Positions 1-8,375 of a DNA stretch of 19,210 bases are shown in pieces. Origin of the DNA: Amphritea sp. GTDB taxonomy: Bacteria; Pseudomonadota; Gammaproteobacteria; Pseudomonadales; Balneatricaceae. The notes beneath the pieces were generated by a model, which was not told the DNA's origin, did no database searches, and was given only the letters and a program-made list of their open reading frames with translations. How positions within the stretch are numbered: the first letter of the stretch is position 1; every line of letters begins with the position of its first letter. A program made the translations under genes and the position numbers. The stretch is taken from assembly GCA_018067325.1 (NCBI GenBank), contig JAGPUU010000140.1, positions 1-19,210 on the forward strand, given 5' to 3'.

Positions 1-1267
1 CCATGCCGTTCATAATGGCCGACATACCAAACTCACGTACGCCGTAGAACATGTAGTTACCGGAAGCATCATCCTTAGTCACGCCCTTGCAACCAGACCA
101 CAAGGTCAGGTTTGAGCCTGCCAGGTCAGCAGAACCACCCATCAGCTCAGGCAGCATAGGGCCGAAAGCGTTCAAGGTGTTCTGAGACGCTTTACGGGAG
201 GCGATAGTTTCACCTTTTTCCTGCAGCTCTTTAATAATGACATCAGCCTGAGCTGAGAAGTCTTCAGGCAGTTCACCGGTATAACGACGGATCAGCTCAC
301 GGGCTTCAGTTGGATAAGCTTTGCTATATTCTGCAAAACGCTCTTCCCACTCATTTTCCAGTTCGGAACCAACCTCAAGTGCATTCCACTGAGCCGCGAT
401 ATCTTCAGGGATAACAAAGGCATCATGTTCCCAACCCAGCTGCTTACGCGCCAGAGCGATCTCGTCTTCACCCAGAGGTGCGCCGTGGCAATCCTCTTTA
501 CCCTGCTTATTAGGGGAGCCAAAACCGATAATGGTTTTGCAGCAGATCAGCGTAGGCTGATCTTCGTTGTCTTGTGCCGCTTCAATCGCCGCTTTAATCT
601 GCTCAGCATCGTGACCATCAACGTTGGCAATCACTTGCCAGCCGTATGCTTCAAAACGCTTCGGCGTGTCATCGGTAAACCAGCCTTCAACTTCACCGTC
701 GATGGAGATACCGTTGTCGTCGTAGAAGGCAACCAGCTTACCCAGACCCAGCGTACCCGCCAGCGAGCAAGCCTCGTGGGAGATACCTTCCATCAGACAG
801 CCATCGCCCAGGAACGTGTAAGTGTGGTGATCGATGATTTCATGACCTACGCGGTTGAACTGCGCCGCCATAGATTTCTCGGCGATCGCAAAGCCTACCG
901 CATTGGTAAGACCCTGACCCAGCGGACCCGTAGTGGTTTCAACACCTGGCGCATAACCATACTCAGGATGACCGGCCGTCTTAGAGTGCAGCTGACGGAA
1001 GTTTTTCAGGTCATCGATAGACAGGTCATAGCCGGTCAGATGCAACAGGCTGTATATCAGCATAGAGCCGTGACCGTTTGACAGGATAAAACGATCGCGA
1101 TCCAGCCAGTGCGGATTCGCTGGATTATGCTTCAGGAAATCATTCCATAATACTTCAGCGATATCTGCCATACCCATTGGAGCACCAGGGTGACCAGATT
1201 TGGCCTTTTGGACAGCATCCATACTGAGGGCACGAATTGCATTGGCTAGTTCTCTACGCGAGGACAT
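1..1267 (-). CDS. tkt: Transketolase, partial (C-terminal part beyond window edge)
   Basis: Transketolase moves two-carbon ketol units between sugar phosphates in the non-oxidative pentose phosphate pathway, using thiamine diphosphate (TPP) and a divalent metal in the cytosol. About 422 residues are visible of a protein that is usually near 660, so the C-terminal third is missing because the window begins inside the gene. Visible motifs, in order, are [11 protein letters not shown] (residues 24-34), the catalytic-site segment NGHGSML (64-70), GPLGQG (114-119), the TPP and metal binding GDGCLMEG (154-161), and near the cut edge [15 protein letters not shown], which starts the pyrimidine-binding domain. 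The ATG at 1265-1267 follows a GGAG ribosome binding site. The gene is transcribed divergently from metK, and a plausible promoter lies just upstream. Family assignment is secure. The specific paralogue (tktA or tktB) cannot be told. Confidence 0.97.
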   Translation of the reverse strand, partial: MSSRRELANAIRALSMDAVQKAKSGHPGAPMGMADIAEVLWNDFLKHNPANPHWLDRDRFILSNGHGSMLIYSLLHLTGYDLSIDDLKNFRQLHSKTAGHPEYGYAPGVETTTGPLGQGLTNAVGFAIAEKSMAAQFNRVGHEIIDHHTYTFLGDGCLMEGISHEACSLAGTLGLGKLVAFYDDNGISIDGEVEGWFTDDTPKRFEAYGWQVIANVDGHDAEQIKAAIEAAQDNEDQPTLICCKTIIGFGSPNKQGKEDCHGAPLGEDEIALARKQLGWEHDAFVIPEDIAAQWNALEVGSELENEWEERFAEYSKAYPTEARELIRRYTGELPEDFSAQADVIIKELQEKGETIASRKASQNTLNAFGPMLPELMGGSADLAGSNLTLWSGCKGVTKDDASGNYMFYGVREFGMSAIMNGM

Positions 1268-1594
1268 TTATTCACTCCAGGGGTAAAACCCAAATTGAGT
1301 TTGAAAAGTGTTTGATACTTCCTCTTTAATCTCTTGTGAAGATTTTTAAGAATGAAGCACCGATCAAAAATAGGCGGCTATTTTCTCGTAACCGTCCGCC
1401 AGCATCAAACCTATTTCGAAGAAATTTAATGAAAATGAGTGGTTTTCATCTAAAAAGACAAAAAAATCATCTAAAACAGAGTTACCGACCATGCAATCGG
1501 GACGCAACCGGATTAAAATACGCTCCATTCTTATACCCGGGCCTGTTACCCGACGCCAAACCTTATTCTCTAAAGTTAGGATTGAAGACTCAAA
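1268..1594. other. Divergent tkt/metK intergenic region
   Basis: These 327 bases separate the divergent tkt and metK genes. They hold the candidate tkt promoter and an A/T-rich stretch around 1420-1480. Within that stretch a perfect inverted repeat has arms ATGAAAA (1429-1435) and TTTTCAT (1443-1449). A ten-base direct repeat, TCATCTAAAA, occurs at 1446-1455 and 1467-1476, that is, 21 bases apart. GGCGG (1373-1377) and CCGCC (1396-1400) could form a weak stem. No SAM or SAH riboswitch class and no MetJ-type operator was recognised. A reading frame through this region (1336-1608) overlaps the start of metK and shows no recognisable protein, so I do not call it. The metK promoter could not be placed with confidence. 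Confidence 0.5.
1312..1340 (-). promoter_or_regulatory. Candidate sigma-70 promoter for tkt
   Basis: Read on the minus strand, TTCACA (1335-1340, five of six matches to the -35 consensus) is followed after exactly 17 bases by TATCAA (1312-1317, four of six matches to the -10 consensus). This would start transcription near 1305 and give a leader of about 40 bases before the tkt ATG. It is a prediction by eye. Confidence 0.4.
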
Positions 1595-2785
1595 ATGAGC
1601 GAATATAGCCTGTTTACTTCGGAATCAGTTTCCGAAGGCCATCCTGATAAGATCGCCGATCAGATCTCTGATGCGGTTCTTGATGCAATTATTGCTGAAG
1701 ATAAGCACGCCCGTGTGGCCTGTGAAACTTTAGTTAAAACCGGTGTTGCCGTTGTCTCTGGTGAGATAACTACTTCTGCCTGGGTTGACCTTGAAGATCT
1801 GGTCCGCGGTGTTATCTGCGATATCGGCTATACCTCATCAGAAGTAGGTTATGACGGTGAAACCTGTGGTGTAATTAACATCATCGGCAAACAGTCACAC
1901 GATATCAACCAGGGTGTTGACCGCGCCAAGCCTGAAGATCAGGGCGCCGGCGACCAGGGTCTGATGTTCGGCTACGCCAGTAACGAGACTGATGTACTGA
2001 TGCCAGCACCTATCTGCTATGCCCATCGGCTGGTAGAGCGTCAGGCAGAGGCACGTAAATCCGGTCTGTTGCCATGGTTACGCCCGGATGCAAAGAGTCA
2101 GGTCACTTTCCGTTATGAAAATGGCAAGCCTGTCGGCATTGATGCCGTTGTGCTGTCCACCCAGCACAACCCTGAAGTATCCTTGCCGGACTTGCAGGAA
2201 GCAGTAATGGAGCTGATCATCAAGCACACACTACCTGCTGAGTGGATCGATAAGAGTACCAAATTCCACATCAACCCAACCGGTAACTTCGTTATTGGTG
2301 GCCCGGTAGGCGATTGTGGCCTGACTGGCCGTAAGATTATCGTTGATACTTACGGCGGTATGGCGCGGCATGGTGGCGGCGCATTCTCCGGCAAAGACCC
2401 ATCAAAAGTTGACCGTTCTGCAGCCTATGCATGCCGTTATGTTGCCAAAAACATCGTCGCAGCAGGACTTGCTGATAAGTGTGAGATACAGGTTTCCTAC
2501 GCTATCGGCGTTGCAGATCCAACCTCGGTATCCATCAACACTTTCGGTACCGGCAAGATAGCAGATGACAAAATCGTTGCACTAATCGACAACCACTTTG
2601 ATCTGCGCCCACACGCGATCACCCAGATGTTAGATCTGTTGCACCCTATGTACCGCCAGACCGCAGCATACGGTCACTTCGGCCATGACCCATTCGAAAT
2701 GACTGTGGGTAACGAAACGTTCACCGCTTACAGCTGGGAAAAAACCGATAAAGCTGACGAACTGCGCGCTGCAGCAGGCCTGTAA
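1595..2785 (+). CDS. metK: S-adenosylmethionine synthetase (methionine adenosyltransferase)
   Basis: MetK joins methionine and ATP to make S-adenosylmethionine, releasing phosphate and pyrophosphate. It is the cell's source of methyl donor. The 396-residue protein is close to the usual bacterial size (about 384-400) and carries the expected motifs: GHPDK (residues 15-19, ATP binding), signature one [11 protein letters not shown] (117-127), and the glycine-rich loop GGGAFSGKD (260-268), followed by [10 protein letters not shown]. The ATG at 1595 opens directly on the conserved [23 protein letters not shown] N-terminus. Purine-rich bases precede it, although the ribosome binding site is not strong. 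The gene appears to be transcribed alone: it is divergent from tkt and ends at a strong terminator. It is functionally linked to metX/metW about 12 kb downstream and to SAM users such as rsmE and hemW. Confidence 0.99.
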   Translation: MSEYSLFTSESVSEGHPDKIADQISDAVLDAIIAEDKHARVACETLVKTGVAVVSGEITTSAWVDLEDLVRGVICDIGYTSSEVGYDGETCGVINIIGKQSHDINQGVDRAKPEDQGAGDQGLMFGYASNETDVLMPAPICYAHRLVERQAEARKSGLLPWLRPDAKSQVTFRYENGKPVGIDAVVLSTQHNPEVSLPDLQEAVMELIIKHTLPAEWIDKSTKFHINPTGNFVIGGPVGDCGLTGRKIIVDTYGGMARHGGGAFSGKDPSKVDRSAAYACRYVAKNIVAAGLADKCEIQVSYAIGVADPTSVSINTFGTGKIADDKIVALIDNHFDLRPHAITQMLDLLHPMYRQTAAYGHFGHDPFEMTVGNETFTAYSWEKTDKADELRAAAGL

Positions 2786-2821
2786 CTCAAGCAGGTCAAC
2801 GACTGGCAGCTGATCAGAGAT

Positions 2822-2857
2822 AAAAAAGGGCGGGGTTAATACTCCGCCCTTTTTTTT
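2822..2857 (+). terminator. Rho-independent terminator after metK
   Basis: A nine-pair stem pairs GGGCGGGGT (2828-2836) with ACTCCGCCC (2841-2849), with one G-U pair and a four-base loop. A-runs and T-runs flank it on the two sides, and the T-run at 2850-2857 is eight bases long. The flanking A-tract means it could also work on the opposite strand. It lies 36 bases after the metK stop and separates metK from rsmE. Confidence 0.92.
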
Positions 2858-2915
2858 ATCCCGCCAAAGACGGCATAATAACGCTTACTTTTGTTCGATA
2901 CAGATTGTTGAAATT

Positions 2916-3644
2916 ATGAGAACACCCCGTTTTTACGAACCCCAGGCCTTTACTGAAGGTCAGACGTTCAACCTCAGTGATGGTGCTACACAGCATGTTT
3001 CCAGAGCCTTAAGAATGCGCCCTGGCGATCAGCTAATCCTGTTTAATGGGGATGGCTGTGAATATTTTGCCGAATTAACAGAAGTGGCAAAACGTAGCGC
3101 CCGGGCACAAATTACTAAGATAACAACACCCACGCGACAGTCACCGTTGAAGGTGACCATTGGACAGTCGGTCTCCCGTGGAGAGCGAATGGACTATGCG
3201 ATTCAGAAAGCGACGGAACTGGGTATGCAGCAGATGGTGCCACTGTTCACTGAACGCTGCGAGGTGCGCTTAAATGCCGAGCGTCAGGATAAGCGACGTC
3301 AGCACTGGCAACAGGTGGCGGTCAGTGCCTGCGAACAAAGTCTGCGTTGTGATGTCCCAGAGATAACCGCACCGCAATCCCTGAACGAGTGGATAAACAG
3401 TGTTGAGGCTGATCTGAAACTGGTACTACACCATCATACCGAACAGCCCCTGGGAGATTTCGACAAGCCAGAATCCATCGCGTTGCTGATCGGACCAGAA
3501 GGCGGCCTGAGTGAAACCGAAGTGGAACAGGCACTGGCACAGGGGTTCAAGCCTGTAGCGTTCGGCCCGCGCGTTTTTCGTACGGAAACCGCCCCTGTCG
3601 CCGCACTCTCTGTACTGCAGTATATATGGGGTGATCTGGGATAA
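2916..3644 (+). CDS. rsmE: 16S rRNA (uracil-1498-N3)-methyltransferase
   Basis: RsmE methylates N3 of U1498 in helix 44 of 16S rRNA, near the decoding centre, using SAM. The 242-residue product matches the family length and layout. It has an N-terminal PUA-like RNA-binding region (about residues 1-70) and a C-terminal SPOUT (trefoil-knot) methyltransferase domain. The SAM-binding knot motifs LIGPEGGLS (191-199) and FGPRVFRTETAP (216-227) are intact. The segment GERMDYAIQKATELGMQ (89-105) is also typical. The ATG at 2916 gives the usual N-terminus beginning MRTPRFY, although the upstream ribosome binding site is weak. It follows the metK terminator and is separated from gshB by 85 bases. In many gammaproteobacteria rsmE sits beside gshB, which supports the call. 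Confidence 0.96.
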   Translation: MRTPRFYEPQAFTEGQTFNLSDGATQHVSRALRMRPGDQLILFNGDGCEYFAELTEVAKRSARAQITKITTPTRQSPLKVTIGQSVSRGERMDYAIQKATELGMQQMVPLFTERCEVRLNAERQDKRRQHWQQVAVSACEQSLRCDVPEITAPQSLNEWINSVEADLKLVLHHHTEQPLGDFDKPESIALLIGPEGGLSETEVEQALAQGFKPVAFGPRVFRTETAPVAALSVLQYIWGDLG

Positions 3645-3689
3645 ACGCAGGAAGCAGCAGTAACACTGGTGATGACCTGAACAGGCGGG

Positions 3690-3717
3690 TAGAATCCCCC
3701 CTTAATCTAAAGATTAA
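3690..3717 (+). promoter_or_regulatory. Possible gshB promoter -10 and adjacent palindrome
   Basis: TAGAAT (3690-3695) matches five of six bases of a -10 box, but the -35 region (TGGTGA at 3667-3672, 17 bases upstream) is weak. Directly after it, where transcription would begin, is a perfect palindrome. Its arms are TTAATCT (3702-3708) and AGATTAA (3711-3717), two bases apart, about 13 bases ahead of the gshB start. It could be an operator or a small RNA hairpin. Neither role is shown. Confidence 0.3.
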
Positions 3718-3729
3718 TAAGGCAATTCG

Positions 3730-4680
3730 ATGACAGTAAAGGTCGGCATTGTGATGGATCCTATTGAATCCATCAGCTACAAAAAAGACAGTTCTCTGGC
3801 GATGCTCTGGGCGGCGCAGAATAAAGGCTGGGAGCTCTGGTATATGGAGCAGAAAGACCTTTACCTTCGGGACGGCAAAGTACTGGCTAAAATGGCTCCG
3901 CTGACGGTCGATATGAACCCTGAGAATTTTTTTGAGCGGGGTGAATATCAAGTGGAGGAGGTCAGTACACTCGATGTGGTACTGATGCGCAAAGACCCAC
4001 CATTCGACAACGAATTCATCTACACCACCCACCTGCTCGAACTGGCAGCCGATCAGGGTAATACCTTGATGGTTAACCGCCCCCAGGCACTACGTGATTA
4101 TAACGAAAAGATTTTTGCCACTCACTTCCCACAATGTTGCCCTCCTGTTCTGGTAACGCGCCGGGATGATCTGTTACGTGAATTCCATGCAGAGTTTAAA
4201 GATGTCATTTTCAAACCGCTCGACGGTATGGGTGGCGCCTCTATCTTCCGCATTCAGGAAGAGGGAGTAAATCTTGGCGTGATCATTGAAACCCTGACTA
4301 AATATGGTCAGGAAACTATCATGGCGCAGAAATACCTGCCGGAAATTGTTGATGGTGATAAGCGGATTCTGATGATCGATGGCGAACCGGTACCTTACGG
4401 ACTGTCCCGCATACCAACCAATGGGGAAACCCGGGGTAATCTGGCAGTGGGTGGACGTGGTGAAGGCAGGCCATTAACCGAACGCGAAAAGTGGATCGCC
4501 GCTCAAGTAGGCCCCACTCTTAAAGCGCAGGGCATACTCTTTGCCGGGCTGGATGTCATCGGTGATTACCTCACCGAAGTTAACGTCACCAGCCCCACCT
4601 GCATCCGCGAACTGGACACTCAGTTTGGCTTAGACATCGGCATGCAGCTGATGGATGTGATTGAAGCTAAACTCGGGTAA
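3730..4680 (+). CDS. gshB: Glutathione synthetase
   Basis: GshB performs the second step of glutathione synthesis, ligating glycine to gamma-glutamylcysteine with ATP in the cytosol. The 316-residue protein has the length of the proteobacterial enzyme and its ATP-grasp architecture. An N-terminal substrate domain includes LMRKDPPFDNEF (about 85-96). The glycine-rich ATP loop is FKPLDGMGGASIFRI (161-175). The substrate segment RIPTNGETRGNLAVGGRGEG (227-246) is intact, and the metal and substrate site EVNVTSPT (283-290) lies near the C-terminus. The ATG at 3730 is preceded by AAGG at a good distance. The next gene, a TonB-like protein, starts 45 bases downstream, so the two are probably co-transcribed, the same pairing I recall from Pseudomonas. 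Confidence 0.98.
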   Translation: MTVKVGIVMDPIESISYKKDSSLAMLWAAQNKGWELWYMEQKDLYLRDGKVLAKMAPLTVDMNPENFFERGEYQVEEVSTLDVVLMRKDPPFDNEFIYTTHLLELAADQGNTLMVNRPQALRDYNEKIFATHFPQCCPPVLVTRRDDLLREFHAEFKDVIFKPLDGMGGASIFRIQEEGVNLGVIIETLTKYGQETIMAQKYLPEIVDGDKRILMIDGEPVPYGLSRIPTNGETRGNLAVGGRGEGRPLTEREKWIAAQVGPTLKAQGILFAGLDVIGDYLTEVNVTSPTCIRELDTQFGLDIGMQLMDVIEAKLG

Positions 4681-4725
4681 TCAGGGGCAAATTGATCTTG
4701 TTTACACCTGCACTGGAAAGCGCTC

Positions 4726-5676
4726 ATGAGTAAAGTTGTCGCGGTGGTTTCCGCAGCCGACCGGCTCGGCTTTACTCTGTTTCTAGCAGTGGCTGTACAT
4801 GCCACCGCTATTCTAGGTGTCGGATTTGCTGTATCGCCTAAGTCACCTCCGGCCCAGACTCTGGAAATCACGCTGGCGCAACATCAAAGTGATAAGCCCC
4901 CGGAGGAAGCTGACTTTATCGCTCAGGCCGATCAGCAAGGCAGCGGTCAGTTAGACGAAAAAGCCCTGCCAACCACCCGGGAACAGGCTGATTTTCAGCA
5001 CCAGGACATTCAGGAAACCGCCCCGCTACAGCCGATGACAGCGCCGCAAATCAACGCTCTGACCCCCACACCGGCGATAGCCAGTGACCCGGCTCCCATC
5101 GAGAAAGAAGCCGCAGTAAAAACCGTTATAGCCCCTGAAAAACAGGTTATTATTACCAGCAGCAAGGTCGAAAAGAAGCTATCAAACACACCGGTACAAA
5201 AACAAAAATCAACACCTCCCCCTCCTGCACCAGGTAGCTCTATGTCATTGCTGGCACGCAGCCTGGAGATCGCCAGCCTCGAAGCACAACTGGAATTGCA
5301 GCAACAGGATTACGCTAAACGCCCAAGAGTGACACGACTGACATCCGCCGCCACAAAAAGCCATACCGATGCGGTCTATCTGGCTAACTGGCGCCGAAAA
5401 ATTGAGTCTGTCGGCAACCTTAATTACCCTAAAGAAGCCCGCCAGCATGAGCTCTATGGTAGTTTAATGATGGTGGTTGAGATACTCCCCGACGGACATG
5501 TAAAAAGCATCCAAATACTCCATTCATCTGGCAATAAAGTGCTGGACGATGCCGCTATTCGTATCGTACAACTTGCAGCACCTTTCCAGAAATTCCCGGT
5601 AGAGATGCGTAAAAATACCGATATTCTGGAGATTATCCGTACCTGGAAGTTTGAGAAAACCAGCCGTGTATACTAG
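4726..5676 (+). CDS. TonB-like energy transducer (TonB3-like)
   Basis: TonB proteins sit in the inner membrane, span the periplasm and pass proton-motive energy from ExbB-ExbD to outer-membrane partners. This 316-residue protein has one N-terminal membrane anchor (about 13-36). Its histidine (His25) matches the key histidine of the E. coli TonB anchor, while the serine four positions earlier in E. coli TonB is alanine here (Ala21). A long low-complexity periplasmic linker rich in P, A, Q, E and K (about 40-170) has only a short PPPP run instead of long EP/KP repeats. A probable helical segment (174-197) precedes the TonB C-terminal domain (about 217-310), with the typical NYPKEAR and GSLMMVVEILPDGHV. 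No exbB, exbD or receptor gene is nearby. The position between gshB and yqgE matches tonB3 of P. aeruginosa, which is required for normal twitching motility. That equivalence is inference. Confidence 0.88.
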   Translation: MSKVVAVVSAADRLGFTLFLAVAVHATAILGVGFAVSPKSPPAQTLEITLAQHQSDKPPEEADFIAQADQQGSGQLDEKALPTTREQADFQHQDIQETAPLQPMTAPQINALTPTPAIASDPAPIEKEAAVKTVIAPEKQVIITSSKVEKKLSNTPVQKQKSTPPPPAPGSSMSLLARSLEIASLEAQLELQQQDYAKRPRVTRLTSAATKSHTDAVYLANWRRKIESVGNLNYPKEARQHELYGSLMMVVEILPDGHVKSIQILHSSGNKVLDDAAIRIVQLAAPFQKFPVEMRKNTDILEIIRTWKFEKTSRVY

Positions 5677-5752
5677 TAGTTAGTATAGATAGTTAAATAG
5701 ATACGGATTAAATATCGCAGCCTCTTAGCTGCTTAGCATGCAGGTATTCACT

Positions 5753-6337
5753 ATGGCCTCCTCCACTCCCGCCTCCCCTTACCTGCCCAGTAGTCTTCAG
5801 GATCATTTCCTGCTTTCGATGCCCCATTTGAATGATACGAACTTCGATCATACCCTGACTTACATTTGTGAACACAATGAGTATGGAGCCATGGGTATCG
5901 TCATCAATCGCCCTATGGGGCTGATTATCAGTGACCTGCTGCAGCATCTAGAGCTTGATTATGATGCTGTTGAAAAGCTACCGGTTTATGCCGGTGGGCC
6001 AGTCAAAAATGATCGAGGATTTATCCTCCACAACCCCACCGAAAAAGCGTGGGACTCCAGCTACAACATCACCGATCAGCTATCCCTGACGACCTCTGTC
6101 GATATTCTCCGGGAGATCGGCCAGAACAGAGCTCCGGAGCAGTTTCTGGTCGCCCTGGGATACGCCGGTTGGGGCGTAGGACAGCTTGAGCAAGAAATGT
6201 CTGACAATGTATGGTTAAGTTGCCCGGCTAATTTAGATATAATGTTCCACACTCCGGCTGAAGAGCGCCTTCAGGCCGCGGCTGCAACCCTGGGAATCAA
6301 CCTTAACCTGCTGACTTCTCAGAGTGGCCACGCCTGA
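5753..6337 (+). CDS. YqgE/AlgH family protein (UPF0301)
   Basis: This is a member of the YqgE/AlgH family (DUF179), whose biochemical role is not established. The family was named after a proposed regulator of alginate genes in Pseudomonas. The 194-residue product contains the hallmark segments HFLLSMPHLNDTNFDHTLTY (18-37), YICEHNEYGAMGIVINRPMG (37-56), YAGGPVKNDRGFILH, and ALGYAGWGVGQLEQE. I prefer the ATG at 5753 because AGG lies eight bases upstream. An in-frame ATG at 5738 would add five residues but has no visible ribosome binding site. A small hairpin (GCAGC 5717-5721 with GCTGC 5728-5732) lies just upstream. The gene precedes ruvX by 39 bases, and the yqgE-ruvX (yqgF) pair is widely conserved in gammaproteobacteria. 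Confidence 0.94.
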   Translation: MASSTPASPYLPSSLQDHFLLSMPHLNDTNFDHTLTYICEHNEYGAMGIVINRPMGLIISDLLQHLELDYDAVEKLPVYAGGPVKNDRGFILHNPTEKAWDSSYNITDQLSLTTSVDILREIGQNRAPEQFLVALGYAGWGVGQLEQEMSDNVWLSCPANLDIMFHTPAEERLQAAAATLGINLNLLTSQSGHA

Positions 6338-6376
6338 CCCGTTCGATACGCCCACTAACCTACACAAAGAAGCGGA

Positions 6377-6853
6377 ATGATCACACTATCAGGTCCAGTT
6401 ATAGGCTTTGATTTTGGCACCACTCGGATCGGCATTGCCGCTGGACAGGCAATTACCGGTACGGCATCACCCCTGGCGCCCATTGCAGCCAGGGATGGCA
6501 TTCCTGACTGGTCACTGCTTGAAGCACTGATTACTGAGTGGCAACCGGCAGCTATCGTCGTAGGTATCCCGTTGAATATGGATGGTACTATCAGCGATAT
6601 GTCTCGCCGGGCGCGTAAATTTGCCAACCGCCTTAAAGAACGCTGCCAGCTACCCTGCTATCTGATTGACGAACGGCTCACTACCCGGGAAGCCAAACAG
6701 ATCAGTCTGGCCCGTGGCGGCAGCACTAATTTTAAAGAAAACTCCGTTGACGGCATCGCCGCACAACTGATTCTGGAAAGCTGGTTTGAATCAGACCAGC
6801 TTATATCCAGTGAAACCCGACTGGAGGACCTCTATGATATCGGGCGTGATTAA
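6377..6853 (+). CDS. ruvX: Putative pre-16S rRNA nuclease / RuvX family (YqgF)
   Basis: The YqgF/RuvX family has an RNase H-like fold. In E. coli it is implicated in maturing the 5' end of 16S rRNA, while homologues elsewhere have been described as Holliday-junction resolvases. The 158-residue protein is slightly longer than E. coli YqgF (138) owing to a C-terminal tail. The predicted acidic metal-binding residues are present: Asp12 in [11 protein letters not shown] (11-21), Glu99 in IDERLTT (97-103) and Asp125 in [10 protein letters not shown] (124-133). The ATG at 6377 follows a GAAGCGGA purine stretch. The 3' end overlaps pyrR by 20 bases in another frame, which points to translational coupling. 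Confidence 0.94.
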   Translation: MITLSGPVIGFDFGTTRIGIAAGQAITGTASPLAPIAARDGIPDWSLLEALITEWQPAAIVVGIPLNMDGTISDMSRRARKFANRLKERCQLPCYLIDERLTTREAKQISLARGGSTNFKENSVDGIAAQLILESWFESDQLISSETRLEDLYDIGRD

Positions 6854-7349
6854 AGTAGATAATCTACTGAATAAAATGACTGCCGATCTGGCCACCCTGA
6901 TTAAGGCCCGAGAGCTCGATAATCCAATGATGATAGGTATTCGCACCGGCGGAGTCTGGCTGGCAGAACACCTGCACCAACAGTTAGACCTTCAGTCCCC
7001 TCTGGGTACGCTGGATATATCTTTCTATCGTGATGATTTTAGCCGAGCCGGTCTGAACCCTAAAGTTCAGCCATCAGTACTGCCCAGCGCAACTGAAGAC
7101 CGACACGTCATTCTGGTAGATGATGTCATCATGAGCGGACGCACGATACGCGCCGCGATGAACGAGCTGTTTGACTATGGCCGCCCAGCATCAATTACCC
7201 TGGTCACGATGCTCGATCTTAATCGGCGAGAGCTGCCGATTCAGGCAGATGTTGTCGGCGACATATTGCAACTTGCTGACGATGAACAGGTCAAACTGAC
7301 CGGGCCGGAGCCTCTGGCACTGGAAATTCGTAAGAAATCTAACCTTTAA
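6834..7349 (+). CDS. pyrR: PyrR-type bifunctional regulator / uracil phosphoribosyltransferase
   Basis: PyrR is a phosphoribosyltransferase-fold protein. In Bacillus it binds pyr mRNA to cause attenuation and has uracil phosphoribosyltransferase activity. Its regulatory role in Gram-negative bacteria is less clear. The 171-residue product has the PRPP-binding loop [13 protein letters not shown] (92-104), the early motif [12 protein letters not shown] (33-44) and the C-terminal [12 protein letters not shown] (132-143). The ATG at 6834 is chosen because GGAGG (6823-6827) lies six bases upstream and the result matches family length. A start 48 bases earlier would overlap ruvX much further. It begins inside the end of ruvX and is followed 20 bases later by pyrB. 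No terminator-antiterminator leader fits between pyrR and pyrB, so if attenuation occurs it would have to act elsewhere. Confidence 0.94.
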   Translation: MISGVIKVDNLLNKMTADLATLIKARELDNPMMIGIRTGGVWLAEHLHQQLDLQSPLGTLDISFYRDDFSRAGLNPKVQPSVLPSATEDRHVILVDDVIMSGRTIRAAMNELFDYGRPASITLVTMLDLNRRELPIQADVVGDILQLADDEQVKLTGPEPLALEIRKKSNL

Positions 7350-7369
7350 AGCCATCGCCGGAATCTGAT

Positions 7370-8371
7370 ATGTTTGAACAAAAAGATCCCAATCTGATCC
7401 AGCTCAACAGCGCCGGTCAGTTAAAGCACTTCCTCACTACCGAAGGGCTGAGCCGAGAACTGCTCACCGAAATACTGGACACCGCAGACTCATTTGTTGA
7501 TATGAGCGCTCAGCAGGTGAAGAAAGTTCCTCTGCTACGGGGTAAAACCGTCGTAAACCTGTTTTTTGAAGCCAGCACCCGGACCGCCAGCACCTTTGAG
7601 TTAGCGGCTAAGCGTCTCTCTGCCGATGTGCTTAATCTGAATATCAAAACTTCATCCACGTCTAAGGGTGAAACGCTCAAAGACACCCTGATGACCATGG
7701 AAGCGATGCATTCTGATATGTTCGTCGTCCGCCACTCAGACAGTGGCGCTGCACACTATATCGCCAGTCAGGTAACGCCCCACGTTGCGGTAATCAATGC
7801 CGGTGATGGCCGTCATGCTCATCCGACTCAGGCGATGCTGGACATGCTGACTATTCGCCAGCACAAAGGTAGCTTTGAGCCGCTAAAAGTAGCCATTGTC
7901 GGCGATATACTCCATTCCCGCGTTGCCCGTTCACAGATACATGCTTTACGCACACTGGGGGCTGCAGAGATTCGGGTAATAGCCCCAACAACTCTGTTAC
8001 CCCGTCATATTGAAGCTCTGGGCGTAAAGGTCTATACCGATATGAACCAGGGCCTGAAAGATATCGATGTGGTAATGATGTTACGGCTACAGAAAGAACG
8101 GATGCAGAGCGCACTACTACCCAGCGAATCAGAGTTCTACCGTTTATACGGCCTCACCGAAGAGAAGCTAAAGCTAACCCATCCGGACTCAATCGTTATG
8201 CACCCAGGACCAATTAATCGAGGGGTGGAGATAGAGACCTCGGTTGCCGATGGTCCTAAATCACTGATACTGAAGCAGGTTACCAACGGTATAGCGGTGC
8301 GAATGGCCGTCATGTCGATGTCAATGAGTGGGCAGATGACTGAGTATCAAGCTGTGAAAGAGGGCGAATAA
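7370..8371 (+). CDS. pyrB: Aspartate carbamoyltransferase catalytic subunit
   Basis: PyrB catalyses the first committed step of pyrimidine synthesis, carbamoyl phosphate plus L-aspartate to N-carbamoyl-aspartate. All catalytic motifs are present in the 333-residue protein. These are the carbamoyl phosphate loop [13 protein letters not shown] (65-77), the mobile loop STSKGET (96-102), [10 protein letters not shown] (151-160), LHSRVARS (181-188), LRLQKERM (238-245) and [10 protein letters not shown] (278-287). The N-terminus has a short extension ahead of the carbamoyl phosphate domain, as in Pseudomonas class A enzymes. No pyrI regulatory-chain gene is adjacent. Instead the next gene, four bases away, is a degenerate dihydroorotase. 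This arrangement fits the Pseudomonas type, in which PyrB and the inactive partner form a dodecamer. That quaternary structure is inferred. Confidence 0.98.
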   Translation: MFEQKDPNLIQLNSAGQLKHFLTTEGLSRELLTEILDTADSFVDMSAQQVKKVPLLRGKTVVNLFFEASTRTASTFELAAKRLSADVLNLNIKTSSTSKGETLKDTLMTMEAMHSDMFVVRHSDSGAAHYIASQVTPHVAVINAGDGRHAHPTQAMLDMLTIRQHKGSFEPLKVAIVGDILHSRVARSQIHALRTLGAAEIRVIAPTTLLPRHIEALGVKVYTDMNQGLKDIDVVMMLRLQKERMQSALLPSESEFYRLYGLTEEKLKLTHPDSIVMHPGPINRGVEIETSVADGPKSLILKQVTNGIAVRMAVMSMSMSGQMTEYQAVKEGE

Positions 8372-8375
8372 GCTA

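Noticed and set aside
425..1081. A 218-codon open frame on the plus strand opposite tkt
   Set aside because: It lies wholly antisense to the strongly conserved transketolase and has no recognisable motifs. It is a shadow of that gene's codon use.
1268..1594. SAM or SAH riboswitch or MetJ operator upstream of metK
   Set aside because: I could not find the conserved cores of the known classes or tandem AGACGTCT-like boxes. Only generic repeats and weak stems are visible.
1336..1608. A 90-codon open frame upstream of and overlapping the metK start
   Set aside because: Basic, low-complexity composition, no family resemblance and no ribosome binding site. It runs into metK out of frame.
3547..4032. 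A 161-codon minus-strand frame across the rsmE-gshB junction
   Set aside because: It is antisense to conserved parts of both genes and shows no family features.
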